Shown: piece by piece, positions 1 through 8,761 of the stretch
How the letters are laid out: each line of letters starts with the position of its first letter
Position numbering within the stretch: position 1 is the stretch's first letter
Assembly (NCBI RefSeq): GCF_022179765.1
Contig: NZ_BPRE01000006.1
Span: forward strand, 186,001-250,000
DNA from: Methylorubrum suomiense
GTDB lineage: Bacteria; Pseudomonadota; Alphaproteobacteria; Rhizobiales; Beijerinckiaceae
Reading direction: 5' to 3'
Length of the DNA: 64,000 nucleotides
Position numbers and translations under genes: made by a program
Notes under the pieces: model-generated
The model's input: the letters and a program-made list of their open reading frames with translations, nothing else
Told to the model about the DNA's origin: nothing
Databases searched by the model: none

Positions 1-126
1 CATCCGGCCTGCGATCCCATCGCCATGCTGGTGCCGGCCTACCGCGCCATCGAGGCGCAGGCCCGTCGCCGCGGCCTCGATCCGGATGCGCCCGTGGGCC
101 TGACCAAGGTCACGGAGACCCTGTGA
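1..126 (+). CDS. C-terminal end of a SIS-domain sugar-phosphate isomerase/deaminase (partial)
   Basis: Only the last 41 codons are in the window; the frame is open from base 1 and stops at 124-126. The tail reads ...ARRRGLDPDAPVGLTKVTETL, which resembles the closing segment of GlmS/AgaS-type SIS proteins, where a stretch of the form RGxDPDxPxxLxKVTxT is common. These proteins isomerise or deaminate amino-sugar phosphates in the cytoplasm. The stop overlaps the GTG start of nagA by four bases (GTGA), so the two genes are very likely translationally coupled and act together on N-acetylglucosamine-6-phosphate or glucosamine-6-phosphate. The exact substrate cannot be read from this fragment. Confidence 0.7.
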   Translation, partial: HPACDPIAMLVPAYRAIEAQARRRGLDPDAPVGLTKVTETL

Positions 127-1328
127 GCGAGGCGCCGGACCATGCCATCGCCGCCGCGCGCGTCTTCGACGGCGAGACATTCCTGAACGACCGCACGGTG
201 CTCCTGCGCGGCGGCCGGATCGCGGATGTCACCGCCGATCCGCCGACGGGCATCGCGACGACGCGCCTGCCGCCGGGGGCGATCCTGGCGCCGGGCTTCG
301 TCGATCTTCAGGTCAATGGCGGCGGCGGCGTACTCCTCAACGACGACAGCAGTCTCGCGGGCATCGGACGCCTCGCCGCCGCCCATCGCCGCGGTGGCAC
401 CACCGCCCTCCTACCGACCCTGATCACCGACACCCGTCCCGCGATCGCCCGCGCCATCGAGGGGGTCGCGGCGGCGATCGCCGCGGGCGTGCCCGGCATC
501 CTCGGAATCCATCTCGAAGGGCCGTTCCTGAGCCCGCACCGGATCGGCATCCACGATCCCGCCCGTCTCGCCCGCTTCGGCGAGGGCGATGCGGCGCTCC
601 TCGCCGGTCTCGGCGCGCGGGGCCTCACCCTCGTGACGCTCGCGCCGGAAGAGGTGCCGCCGGGCGCGGTGGCCGACCTCGTCGCCCGCGGTGTCCGCGT
701 CTGCGCCGGCCACACCGCCGATGACGGGGCGGCGATCCGGCGGGCGCTGGCGGAGGGGCTCACCGGCTTCACCCACCTGTTCAACGCCATGTCGCAGATG
801 GGCCCGCGGATGCCCGGGGCCGTCGGAACGGCGCTCGGCGATGGACATGCCTATGCCGGCATCATTGCCGACGGCCACCATGTCGGCGATCTCCAACTCC
901 GGCTGGCGCTGACCCTGCTCGGCCGCGACCGCCTGATGCTGGTCACCGACGCGATGCAGCCGGTGGGCGATCCCGGCGGCAGCGACGGGTTCACCCTGTT
1001 CGGCCGACGCATCCGCCGCGACGGCGACCGGCTCAGCGGCGAGGACGGCACCCTGGCGGGCGCGGCCATCACCATGATCGAGGCGGTGCGCCACATGAGC
1101 CGGCGCGGCGGCGCCACATTGGCCCAGGCCCTGGCGATGGCCTCGCTCACCCCCGCCCGCTTCCTCGGGCTCGACGGCCGGATGGGCCGGATCGCACCGG
1201 GATACGATGCCGACCTCGTGGCGCTGGGGCCGGATCTGACGGTGGAGGAGACGTGGATCGGCGGCCGGGTCTCGGCAGCGGGCCGACGCGGGAACACCGT
1301 CGGCCCGGCGCGGTTCGCCCCTCGGTAA
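123..1328 (+). CDS. nagA: N-acetylglucosamine-6-phosphate deacetylase NagA
   Basis: A 401-residue cytoplasmic amidohydrolase that removes the acetyl group from N-acetylglucosamine-6-phosphate. Family signatures are in order: the APGFVDLQVNG strand near residues 56-66, HLEGPF at 130-135 with metal-ligand Glu132, AGHTADD with His197, THLFNAMS with His218, ADGHHV with His252, and the catalytic Asp276 in LVTDAMQP. Length matches the family (about 380-400). The GTG start at 123 is chosen because it overlaps the stop of the SIS-domain gene in the GTGA arrangement typical of coupled genes. Together they suggest recycling of cell-wall or chitin-derived amino sugars. No regulator is visible in this window. 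Confidence 0.93.
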   Translation: MSEAPDHAIAAARVFDGETFLNDRTVLLRGGRIADVTADPPTGIATTRLPPGAILAPGFVDLQVNGGGGVLLNDDSSLAGIGRLAAAHRRGGTTALLPTLITDTRPAIARAIEGVAAAIAAGVPGILGIHLEGPFLSPHRIGIHDPARLARFGEGDAALLAGLGARGLTLVTLAPEEVPPGAVADLVARGVRVCAGHTADDGAAIRRALAEGLTGFTHLFNAMSQMGPRMPGAVGTALGDGHAYAGIIADGHHVGDLQLRLALTLLGRDRLMLVTDAMQPVGDPGGSDGFTLFGRRIRRDGDRLSGEDGTLAGAAITMIEAVRHMSRRGGATLAQALAMASLTPARFLGLDGRMGRIAPGYDADLVALGPDLTVEETWIGGRVSAAGRRGNTVGPARFAPR

Positions 1329-1359
1329 GCTCACAGACCCGTGATCGGAGAGCGCCCCG

Positions 1360-1623
1360 ATGCCGAACCCGAAACGCTTCTTCCCCCTCGCCCTCGCGGC
1401 GGGGCTTCTCCTCGGCGGGGCCACGCTCGCGCCGGCCCAGGACGGCAACGCCAATGCCGGCAGCGGGCTCTCGCCGGGGGCGAGCGCCACCGGCAACGAC
1501 CGCTCGGCCGGCGTGAACAACGGCAATTACCGGCCGCCGGGCAGCTACGGCACGCGCCGCTCCCTGCGCTCCGGCTTCCATCGCTCGCGCCGCCTCGCTC
1601 CGCACCGCCGCCGTCACCGCTGA
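1360..1623 (+). CDS. Small secreted basic protein, function unknown
   Basis: An 87-residue protein. Residues 1-27 look like a Sec signal peptide: basic MPNPKR, a hydrophobic stretch (FFPLALAAGLLLGGATL) and a probable cut after APAQ. The mature part is about 60 residues, rich in Gly, Asn and Ser, and ends in a strongly basic Arg/His tail (RRLAPHRRRHR). No enzyme motif is visible. It starts 31 bases after nagA on the same strand, so it could be cotranscribed, but nothing ties it functionally to amino-sugar use. Another small secreted protein at 19367-19681 also ends in a basic Arg/His tail. The signal peptide and high-GC third positions support it being real. Confidence 0.6.
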   Translation: MPNPKRFFPLALAAGLLLGGATLAPAQDGNANAGSGLSPGASATGNDRSAGVNNGNYRPPGSYGTRRSLRSGFHRSRRLAPHRRRHR

Positions 1624-1707
1624 CGGGCGCCGGACACGCCCGGGTGTCGCAGGGAGCAACTTGGCCTCATTCCGAACGTTGCCGCGCCGCGCAACCGGGA
1701 CGAGGCC

Positions 1708-3549
1708 GTGACGGACAGACCTATCGCCGACTACGCCGTGATCGGCGATACCTGCACCACCGCCCTCATCGCCCGCGACGGATCCCTCGACTGGCTGTGC
1801 TGGCCCCGCCACGACGGGCCGGCCGTGTTCCTGGCACTGCTCGATCGTGACGCGGGCGGCACCTGCCGTCTCGTCCTCGACGGCCTCACCGGCACCGAAC
1901 GCCGTTATCGCCCCGGCACCAATATCCTGGAGACCATCCTCACCACGCGGACCGGCCGGGTCACGCTGATCGACTTCATGCCGATCGCGCGCCACGAGCC
2001 GGTGCCGGAGGAGGGGCCGGACGGGCATCCCGAGGGCCGAGTGGTGCGCCGCCTCGTCTGCGAGTCCGGAACGGTCTCGGGGCATTGGCGCGTGCGGCCG
2101 ACCTTCGACTACGCCCGCGCCGCGACCGAGGCGACGGGACAGGCCGATGGGAGCATTCTGTTCCGCGGCGGCGGCGACGCGATGCAGGCGGCCGCGTCGA
2201 TCCCGCTGACGGTCGGGGAGGGCGCGGCCGAAGGCGGGTTCGCCCTCTCCGACGGGGAACGGGTCGACCTCGTCCTCGCCCATGGCGCGGAGGGCGCGGC
2301 GGGGCTCGACCGGGTCGAGGCCTGGCTCTCGGCGACGGAGGATTACTGGTGCGAATGGTCGGGCCGCTGCACCTATCGCGGGCCCTACCACGAGACGGTT
2401 CTGCGCAGCGCGCTGACCCTCAAGCTCCTCACCCACGCCCCCTCCGGCGGCATCGTCGCCGCCGCCACCATGGGCCTTCCCGAAGCGGTGCCGGGCAATC
2501 GCAACTACGATTACCGCTATGTCTGGATGCGGGATGCGAGCTTCACCGTCACGGCCTTCGTCAATCTCGGCTACGATCGCGAGGCCGCGGAATTCCTGCG
2601 CTTCATGCGCGACGCCGATCCCAGCCGGGGCCGCCATCTCCAGCTAATGTATGCCCTCGGGGGGCCGATGCCGGAGGAGACGCTCCTCGATCACCTGCGC
2701 GGCTGGCGCGGCACCCGCCCCGTGCGCCTCGGCAATGCCGCCAGCGACCAGCGCCAGTTCGACATCTACGGCGAATTGCTCGTGGCCCTGCACCATTATC
2801 TGGAGGCGGTCGCGTTCGATCCGCCGGTCAAGGTCAACGACCATCTGCCGGAGGTCCTGGCCCACCTCGCCGGTCACATCATGGATGTGCGCCATGAGCC
2901 CGACCACGGCATCTGGGAACTGCGCGGCCCCATGCGCCAGATCCTGCACACCAAGGCAATGCTCTGGGTCGGGCTCGATTGCGCGGTGCAGATCGCCCGC
3001 TCCGATTCCAGCCACCGCCTCGCCGCGCCGGACCAGATCGCGCGGTGGGAGCGCGAGGCGGAGAGCATCCGGGCCGAGTATCACGCCGAGGGCTGGAACG
3101 CCGACTTGGGCGCCTACACCATGGATTACGGCTCGACCGATCTCGACGCGGCGGTGCTGCGCGCCGTGCTGTTTCGCGCCTTCGACGGGCATTCGCCGCG
3201 GGTCGCGGCCACGCTGGATCGGGTCGGCGAGCAGCTCGGTGCGGGCGACCTGCTCTACCGCTACCGCCTGGACGACGGCCTGGAGGGACAAGAGGCGACC
3301 TTCACCGCCTGCGCCTTCTGGCGGGTCGGCTGCCTCGCCATTGCCGGACGCCAGGACGAGGCGACCGCCCTGTTCGAGAGGCTCGTCGCCCGCGGCAATG
3401 ATCTCGGCCTGTTCGCCGAGGAGATCGATGCCGAGACCGGCGAGCAGCGCGGCAACGTCCCCCAGGGCTTCACCCATATGGCGATCATCAACCACGCGGT
3501 GCGTCTGGCGCAGACGCAGGACACGGAACGCTCCCCCGCGGATACCTGA
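1708..3549 (+). CDS. Glycoside hydrolase family 15 protein (glucoamylase/trehalase type)
   Basis: A 613-residue protein with the usual two-part GH15 layout: an N-terminal beta-sandwich region (about 1-230) starting with the typical YAVIGDTxTxALIxRDGSxDWLCWP pattern, then an (alpha/alpha)6 barrel. Barrel signatures are NYDYRYVWMRDASF near residue 270, GNAASDQRQFDIYGE near 345, GIWELRG near 400 (candidate general acid Glu), and GLEGQEATFTACAFW near 527 (candidate general base Glu). Bacterial relatives hydrolyse alpha,alpha-trehalose or alpha-glucans. There is no signal peptide, so a cytoplasmic substrate such as trehalose is more likely. The GTG start at 1708 begins exactly at the conserved N-terminus. 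It stands alone, with unrelated genes on both sides. Confidence 0.88.
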   Translation: MTDRPIADYAVIGDTCTTALIARDGSLDWLCWPRHDGPAVFLALLDRDAGGTCRLVLDGLTGTERRYRPGTNILETILTTRTGRVTLIDFMPIARHEPVPEEGPDGHPEGRVVRRLVCESGTVSGHWRVRPTFDYARAATEATGQADGSILFRGGGDAMQAAASIPLTVGEGAAEGGFALSDGERVDLVLAHGAEGAAGLDRVEAWLSATEDYWCEWSGRCTYRGPYHETVLRSALTLKLLTHAPSGGIVAAATMGLPEAVPGNRNYDYRYVWMRDASFTVTAFVNLGYDREAAEFLRFMRDADPSRGRHLQLMYALGGPMPEETLLDHLRGWRGTRPVRLGNAASDQRQFDIYGELLVALHHYLEAVAFDPPVKVNDHLPEVLAHLAGHIMDVRHEPDHGIWELRGPMRQILHTKAMLWVGLDCAVQIARSDSSHRLAAPDQIARWEREAESIRAEYHAEGWNADLGAYTMDYGSTDLDAAVLRAVLFRAFDGHSPRVAATLDRVGEQLGAGDLLYRYRLDDGLEGQEATFTACAFWRVGCLAIAGRQDEATALFERLVARGNDLGLFAEEIDAETGEQRGNVPQGFTHMAIINHAVRLAQTQDTERSPADT

Positions 3550-3679
3550 AGACCTTAGGGATCATCCTCGGCGGGACGCCGCTTCGCGGGGTCGCGGGTG
3601 GGTCCGGCTCCCGCCGGAGCCGCCGCTCTGCTAACCTCCGGCGGACCGGCCGAGGCGTCGGGGCCATCAAGAACGCGAC

Positions 3680-5830
3680 ATGCTCCGCCTGCTCCTCCTG
3701 GTCCTCCTCCTCGCCGCCCCCGGCCTCGCCGCGGCGCAGGGAGGCAAGGCGCCGAAGGATCTGGTCCGGGCGCGCCTCGTCGCCGAGGCCGCCGCCCTCG
3801 CCCCGGGCCGCACGGTGACACTCGGCCTCCATCTCGCGATGAAGCCGGGCTGGCACGTCTACTGGCGCAATCCCGGCGATTCCGGGCTGCCGCCCGAGAT
3901 GGCGTGGCGCCTGCCCGAGGGGTTCTCGGTCGGGCCGACGCAATGGCCGGCGCCGGAGCGCATCCCGGTCCAGACCCTGATGAATTTCGGCTACGAGGGC
4001 ACGGTCACCCTGCTGGTGCCGCTCCATGTGCCCGAGACGCTGCCGGAGAGCCTGCGCGCGGGCGGTCGCGTGCCCCTGTCCGGCACGCTGTCCTACCTCG
4101 TCTGCGAGGAGATCTGCATCCCAGGGACGGCCGAGCTCGCCCTCGAGATGCCCCTCGTCTCCGATCCGGGCGCGGCCCGAGAGCCCGATCCCGCCCAGGC
4201 CCGCCTCTTCGCCGAGGCCCGCGACGCCCTGCCCGTGCCGGCGCCCTTCCCCGTCCGCGCGGTCCGCGAGGGCGAGACCCTCGCGCTCCACCTCGATCGG
4301 CCGGACGGCGCCCCGCCGATCCGCGACGCCGCCTTCTTCCCCTACGCGGAGAGCGCCCTCGACAACGCCGCCGAGCAGAACCTTCAGGGAGAGGCGGGCA
4401 CCCTGCGCCTGCTGCTGAAGCCCGGCGAGGCGGCGGTGGCGCCCGAGGCCCTGGGCGGCGTCCTCACCTTCGACGAGGGCGGGACCCGCAGGGCCTACGC
4501 GGTCGGTCCCGAGCCCGCCGCGACCCCGGCCGCCGTTCCGGCCGCAGCGCCCTCCGCCACGCCGCCCCCCGCGCCCGCCACGGCGACGGCGGAGGCCGAA
4601 ACCCTGACCCTGTGGAGCGCCGCCGGACTCGCCCTGCTCGGCGGCCTCGTCCTCAATCTGATGCCCTGCGTCTTTCCGGTTCTGTCGATCAAGGTGCTGA
4701 GCCTCGTGAAGCAGGCGGGCGAGGCGCGCGGGCGGGTGCGCCTGCACGGGCTCGCCTACACCGCGGGCGTGGTGGCGAGCTTCCTGGGTCTCGCGGGCCT
4801 CCTCATCGCCCTGAAGGCCGGCGGGGCCGGCATCGGATGGGGGTTCCAGCTGCAATCCCCCGTCGTCGTGATCCTGCTCGCCTACGGGCTTTTCGCCGTG
4901 GGCCTGAGCCTGTCGGGGGTCGTGCATGTCGGCGGGCGGCTCGCCGGGCTCGGTGACGGGCTGACCCGGCGCTCCGGCTATCAGGGTTCGTTCTTCACCG
5001 GCGTGCTGGCGACCCTGGTCGCCACCCCCTGCACCGCGCCGTTCATGGGCGCGGCGGTGGGTTTCGCGCTGACGCAGCCCGCCTGGGTCGGCCTCCTCGT
5101 CTTCGCCTGCCTGGGCCTCGGCCTCGCCCTGCCGTTCCTGGCGCTCACTGCCTTTCCCGGCGCGCTGAGCCTGCTGCCGCGGCCCGGCGCCTGGATGGAG
5201 ACGGTCAAGGGCGCGCTCGCCTTCCCGGTCTACGCCACCGCCGCGTGGCTCGTCTGGGTGCTGGCCCAGCAGGTCGGGCCCAACGGGCTGCTCGGCGCGC
5301 TCGGCGGCCTCGTCCTCGTCGGCCTCGCCGCCTGGGCCTGGGAGCGGGCACGCGCCGCCGGGCGCATCGGCAGCGGTCTCGGCCGGGCCACCACCGTCCT
5401 GGCCCTGGCCGGCGCCCTGGCGCTTGCCGCCGCCCTCGACGGGCAGCGGGGCGGAGCCGCGGGCGTGCAGCTCGCCGGCATCGAGGAGCCCTTCACGCAG
5501 GCGCGCCTCGACGCGCTCCGGGCGGAGGGGCGCACGGTGTTCGTGGACATGACGGCGGCGTGGTGCATCACCTGCCAAGTCAACGAGCGGATGGTGCTGT
5601 CGCGCGAGGCGGTGCAGGCGGCGTTCCGGGCGGGGTCCGTCGCCTATCTCAAGGGCGACTGGACCAACCAGAACCCGGAGATCACGCGCCTCCTGGAGAG
5701 CCACGGCCGCTCCGGGGTGCCGCTCTACCTCGTCTACAAGGGCAAGGGCGAGGCGCGGGTGCTCCCGCAGATCCTCACCGAGGCCCTGGTGATCGCCGAG
5801 GTCGGCGCGGACAGACTCGCCGCGCGGTGA
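3680..5830 (+). CDS. ScsB/DsbD-type thiol:disulfide interchange protein
   Basis: A 716-residue membrane protein that should carry reducing equivalents from cytoplasmic thioredoxin to the periplasm. Order of parts: signal peptide (1-20, LLLLVLLLAAPGLAAAQ); periplasmic DsbD-alpha-like domain to about 290 with a CEEIC pair (Cys142, Cys146); an Ala/Pro-rich linker; a DsbD transmembrane domain with Cys330 in LMPCVFP and Cys451 in ATPCTAPF; and a C-terminal thioredoxin-like domain with the CxxC in AAWCITCQ (Cys629, Cys632). Six redox cysteines in three pairs is the full DsbD/ScsB set. The long N-terminal domain and the CxxxC pair favour ScsB over classical DsbD. The partner (DsbC/G- or ScsC-like) is not in the window. 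The stop touches the stop of the convergent OPT gene. Confidence 0.88.
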   Translation: MLRLLLLVLLLAAPGLAAAQGGKAPKDLVRARLVAEAAALAPGRTVTLGLHLAMKPGWHVYWRNPGDSGLPPEMAWRLPEGFSVGPTQWPAPERIPVQTLMNFGYEGTVTLLVPLHVPETLPESLRAGGRVPLSGTLSYLVCEEICIPGTAELALEMPLVSDPGAAREPDPAQARLFAEARDALPVPAPFPVRAVREGETLALHLDRPDGAPPIRDAAFFPYAESALDNAAEQNLQGEAGTLRLLLKPGEAAVAPEALGGVLTFDEGGTRRAYAVGPEPAATPAAVPAAAPSATPPPAPATATAEAETLTLWSAAGLALLGGLVLNLMPCVFPVLSIKVLSLVKQAGEARGRVRLHGLAYTAGVVASFLGLAGLLIALKAGGAGIGWGFQLQSPVVVILLAYGLFAVGLSLSGVVHVGGRLAGLGDGLTRRSGYQGSFFTGVLATLVATPCTAPFMGAAVGFALTQPAWVGLLVFACLGLGLALPFLALTAFPGALSLLPRPGAWMETVKGALAFPVYATAAWLVWVLAQQVGPNGLLGALGGLVLVGLAAWAWERARAAGRIGSGLGRATTVLALAGALALAAALDGQRGGAAGVQLAGIEEPFTQARLDALRAEGRTVFVDMTAAWCITCQVNERMVLSREAVQAAFRAGSVAYLKGDWTNQNPEITRLLESHGRSGVPLYLVYKGKGEARVLPQILTEALVIAEVGADRLAAR

Positions 5831-7834
5831 TCATCCCGTCGCCCGGCCGGGATCGGCCGCGATGACCCGGAAGAACACGGCGAGGCCGGTGACGAACACC
5901 GCGAGCCCGAGCGCCGTCGCGTAGGGCTCGAAGCCGGGACCGACGAGGGCGAGCGCCGCGCTGCGCCCGGCGAGCGTGTCGCCCGCGGCGAGCACGACGC
6001 CGACGAAACTCTCGCCGACGAGGAAACCCGAGGCCAGCAGCACGCCGCGGCGGCGCGCGCCCTCCACCGCCTGCGCCTCGTCCGCCTCGCCGCGCGGGCG
6101 TGCCCTGTGCCGCAGCCGCCGTTCCGCGAGCCAGGCCAGCACGCCGCCGATGGCGATCGTCATCTCGACGGCGAGCGGCAGGTACATGCCGATCCCGACG
6201 GTCAGCGCCGGGAAGGTGAGCCCGCTCCTGCGCAGCCGGGTCTCGACCGCGACCAGCACGCAGCCGAGCCCGGCGCCGATCAGCACCATGGTCCAGGGCA
6301 GGGTCCGGTGGACGATGCCAACGGCGATCTGCGACGTCAGCGCCGCCTGGGGCGCCGGCATGGCGTTGGCCGCCTCCATGCCCTCGCGGGGCAGCGCGCC
6401 GACGAAGCCGTAGGCCTCGTACAGGAGCGACAGCAGCGGCCCGATCACCGCCGCGCCGACCAGCACCCCGGCGATCAGGGCGACCTGCTGGCACCAGGGC
6501 GTCGCCCCGACGATCCGACCGGTCTTGAGATCCTGGAGATTGTCGTTGGCGATGGAGGCGGTGGTGACGATGACGGAGGCCACCAGCAGCGCCGCCGCGA
6601 TCACGAAACGGTCGCCCTCCGGACCGGCGGAGGTGCCGATGAGCAGCGGCAGCAGCACGGCCGCCGCCATGGTGGTGAGGATGCCGATGCCGGAGATCGG
6701 GCTCGACGAGGAGCCGAGCAGGCCCGCGAGATAGCCGCAGGTCGCCGCCATCAGGAAGCCGAAGACGATCGCGAACACGGTGAGCGCCGCGACCATCACG
6801 GTGTGCAGGCCGCCGAGTTCGGCGCTCCCGGAAAACATCCAGAACAGGCCAGCGAGGGGGGCCGCCAGCACCAAGGCCGCGCCCAACACCCAGGTGATCG
6901 GCAGATCGCGCTCCGCCCGGGGCTGGTCGTCCCCCGGCATCCCGGAGCCGCTGGCGCGCGCCGAGGCCAGGGCCGCGCGGATGCTCGTGACGATCGGGCG
7001 CGCGAGCGAGCCCACGGTCCAGAGCCCGCCCACCGCGATGATGCCGGCCCCGATCAGCCGAACCTGGCCCGACCACACCGACTCGGCCATCTCCGACGCC
7101 GTGGCGCCCTCGCCCTGGCCCAGGACCGTCAGGAGCGGCACCGCGATGCCCCAGGCGATGACGACGCCGGTGAGCAGGGCGAGGCAGGCGCCGATGCCGA
7201 CGAGGTAGCCGACGCCGACCAGCGCCAGCGAGAAGCCGGTGCCGAGGCGGAACGCCGCCCCGCCGACAGCGACCGCCCCGTGCAGGCCTTCGCCCAGAAC
7301 CCGGAAGCCGGTGGTGGCGAGCCCGATCGTCCCGGCCGCGGCCGCCGCCGTGAGAAGATCGCGCAGGCCCCGCGCGCCGGTCTCCCCCTGGCCGGTGCGC
7401 AGGACCTCCGCGGCGGCGACGCCCTCCGGGTAGGGCAGCTCCTCGCCGGAGACGAGGGCGCGCCGCAGGGGGATCGAGAAGGCGACGCCGAGCAAGCCGC
7501 CGATGCCGCAGACGGCGGTCGTCTGCCAGAACGGGAAGCCCTGCCAATGCCCGATCAGCACGAGGCCCGGCAGGATCAGGATGACGTTGCAGAGCGTGCC
7601 CGCGGCGGAGGCCTGGGTCTGGACGATGTTGTTCTCGAGGATGCCCGACCCGCCGAAGAGCCGCAGGCTGCCCATGGCGATCATCGCCGCCGGGATCGAG
7701 GACGAGAACGTCATCCCAGTCTTCAAGCCCATATAGACGTTGGCCGCCATGAACACGACGGTGATGGCCGCCCCGAGCAGGAGCCCGCGAAGCGTGATCT
7801 CGACATGCCGCGAGGGCGGACTGGGCGCGTGCAT
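5831..7834 (-). CDS. OPT-family oligopeptide/metal-chelate transporter
   Basis: About 667 residues with many hydrophobic helices along the whole length, starting MHAPSPPSRHVEITLRGLLLGAAITVVF. The segment NVYMGLKTGMTFSSSIPAAMIAMG and, further on, FxMAATCGYLAGLLGSSSSPISGIGI and NDNLQDLKTG are typical of the bacterial oligopeptide transporter (OPT) family, whose members move peptides or metal-siderophore complexes by proton coupling. The ATG at 7834 is preferred over one 105 bases upstream, because the upstream extension is basic low-complexity sequence with no family resemblance. It is transcribed toward the DsbD-like gene, and the two stops abut. The substrate cannot be told from sequence. Confidence 0.85.
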   Translation of the reverse strand: MHAPSPPSRHVEITLRGLLLGAAITVVFMAANVYMGLKTGMTFSSSIPAAMIAMGSLRLFGGSGILENNIVQTQASAAGTLCNVILILPGLVLIGHWQGFPFWQTTAVCGIGGLLGVAFSIPLRRALVSGEELPYPEGVAAAEVLRTGQGETGARGLRDLLTAAAAAGTIGLATTGFRVLGEGLHGAVAVGGAAFRLGTGFSLALVGVGYLVGIGACLALLTGVVIAWGIAVPLLTVLGQGEGATASEMAESVWSGQVRLIGAGIIAVGGLWTVGSLARPIVTSIRAALASARASGSGMPGDDQPRAERDLPITWVLGAALVLAAPLAGLFWMFSGSAELGGLHTVMVAALTVFAIVFGFLMAATCGYLAGLLGSSSSPISGIGILTTMAAAVLLPLLIGTSAGPEGDRFVIAAALLVASVIVTTASIANDNLQDLKTGRIVGATPWCQQVALIAGVLVGAAVIGPLLSLLYEAYGFVGALPREGMEAANAMPAPQAALTSQIAVGIVHRTLPWTMVLIGAGLGCVLVAVETRLRRSGLTFPALTVGIGMYLPLAVEMTIAIGGVLAWLAERRLRHRARPRGEADEAQAVEGARRRGVLLASGFLVGESFVGVVLAAGDTLAGRSAALALVGPGFEPYATALGLAVFVTGLAVFFRVIAADPGRATG

Positions 7835-7997
7835 GGCGGGCTGGATCCTGCGCGGCGCGCTCCGGCCGGGCGCGCCGTGGGTGGGAAACTTTGCGGCGGC
7901 TACGGTCTTTCCCTGCCGCGGCAACGGATGCCGCGCCACCCGGAGACGCCCCTCGTGCCGAACCGCTTGATGTGCCCCGACGGACGCGTGCGCTGAG

Positions 7998-8594
7998 ATG
8001 TGCGGCCGTCATCGGATTGAGCCGCGCTCCGGCGTGGCGTTCACCCTGAACCGTGGCCAGCGGCTCACCGTGATCGACCCGGAGGGCGAGCAGGTCGCCG
8101 ATCTCGTGGCCTTCGTGCGCGATGACGTCGACGAGGTGATCTCGTCGGGCCGTACCATCGACTACGCCTCGCGCCTGTTCCTGACCAAGGGCGACCCGAT
8201 CTACTCGAACCGCTCCAACGTGCTGCTGGAGATCGTCGAGGACACGGTAGGGCGCCACGATTTCCTGCTCACGCCCTGCTCGGCCGACACGTTCCGCATC
8301 ATCTACGGCGACGAGCACCCGCACCGGGGCTGCTTCGGCAATCTCGCCGCCGCGCTCGAACCCTACGGCATCGGGCCGGACCGCATTCCGGTCGCCTTCA
8401 ACGTCTTCATGCACGTCGCCATCGATGGCCAGACGGGCGAGATCGCGGTGAAGCCGCCCCTGAGCCGGGCCAACGACCGGGTGGTGTTCGAGGCGAAGAC
8501 GGATCTCATCGTCGGCCTCACCGCCTGCTCCGCCCTGCAATCGAACAATTTCTCGTTCAAGCCGATCGTCTACGAGATCGCCGACCCGGCGTGA
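7998..8594 (+). CDS. DUF1989 / urea carboxylase-associated family protein
   Basis: A 198-residue soluble protein recognised from features such as LTVIDPEGEQVADLVAF, a conserved Cys/Asp/His-rich middle (LTPCSADTFR and the DEHPHRGCFGN segment) and VAFNVFMHV. The family occurs beside urea carboxylase and in amine-degradation loci. Some members have been linked to urea carboxylase/allophanate hydrolase pathways, and a few DUF1989 proteins are guanidine-related carboxylase partners. Here no urea or guanidine enzyme adjoins it. It is divergent from the OPT transporter with about 160 bases between, so the pair may share a regulatory region. The conserved Cys and His residues would suit a metal site, which is an inference. 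Confidence 0.8.
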   Translation: MCGRHRIEPRSGVAFTLNRGQRLTVIDPEGEQVADLVAFVRDDVDEVISSGRTIDYASRLFLTKGDPIYSNRSNVLLEIVEDTVGRHDFLLTPCSADTFRIIYGDEHPHRGCFGNLAAALEPYGIGPDRIPVAFNVFMHVAIDGQTGEIAVKPPLSRANDRVVFEAKTDLIVGLTACSALQSNNFSFKPIVYEIADPA

Positions 8595-8616
8595 GGATCT
8601 GACGCTTCCCTGGCTC

Positions 8617-8681
8617 CTCCCACTCGACCCCCTCATCCTGAGGTGCTGAGCGCCAGCTCAGGATGAGGGGGTCGGTGGGAT
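8617..8681. repeat. Short CCTCATCCTGAG inverted repeat (hairpin form)
   Basis: Two arms of about 22 bases, each containing CCCCCTCATCCTGAG or its complement, face each other around a loop of about 10 bases; the arms are nearly perfectly complementary. It lies 25 bases after the DUF1989 stop and upstream of the helicase gene. This is the shortest member of the repeat family also seen at 31182, 36759, 37616 and 37706. As RNA it would form a strong stem and might act as a terminator or 3'-end stabiliser, but there is no T-run. Confidence 0.8.
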
Positions 8682-8761
8682 GCGCGCTGTTGCGGCACAC
8701 TCGGACGCCGTCTCGCGTTTCCCCTCTGTTCCCCGCAGCCGCGCTTGGCTAAACGGCCGCC

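Noticed and set aside
3488..5704. Very long minus-strand open frames across the ScsB/DsbD and OPT genes
   Set aside because: They mirror real plus-strand or minus-strand genes in high-GC DNA; compositions are Gly/Arg/Glu-rich without domains.
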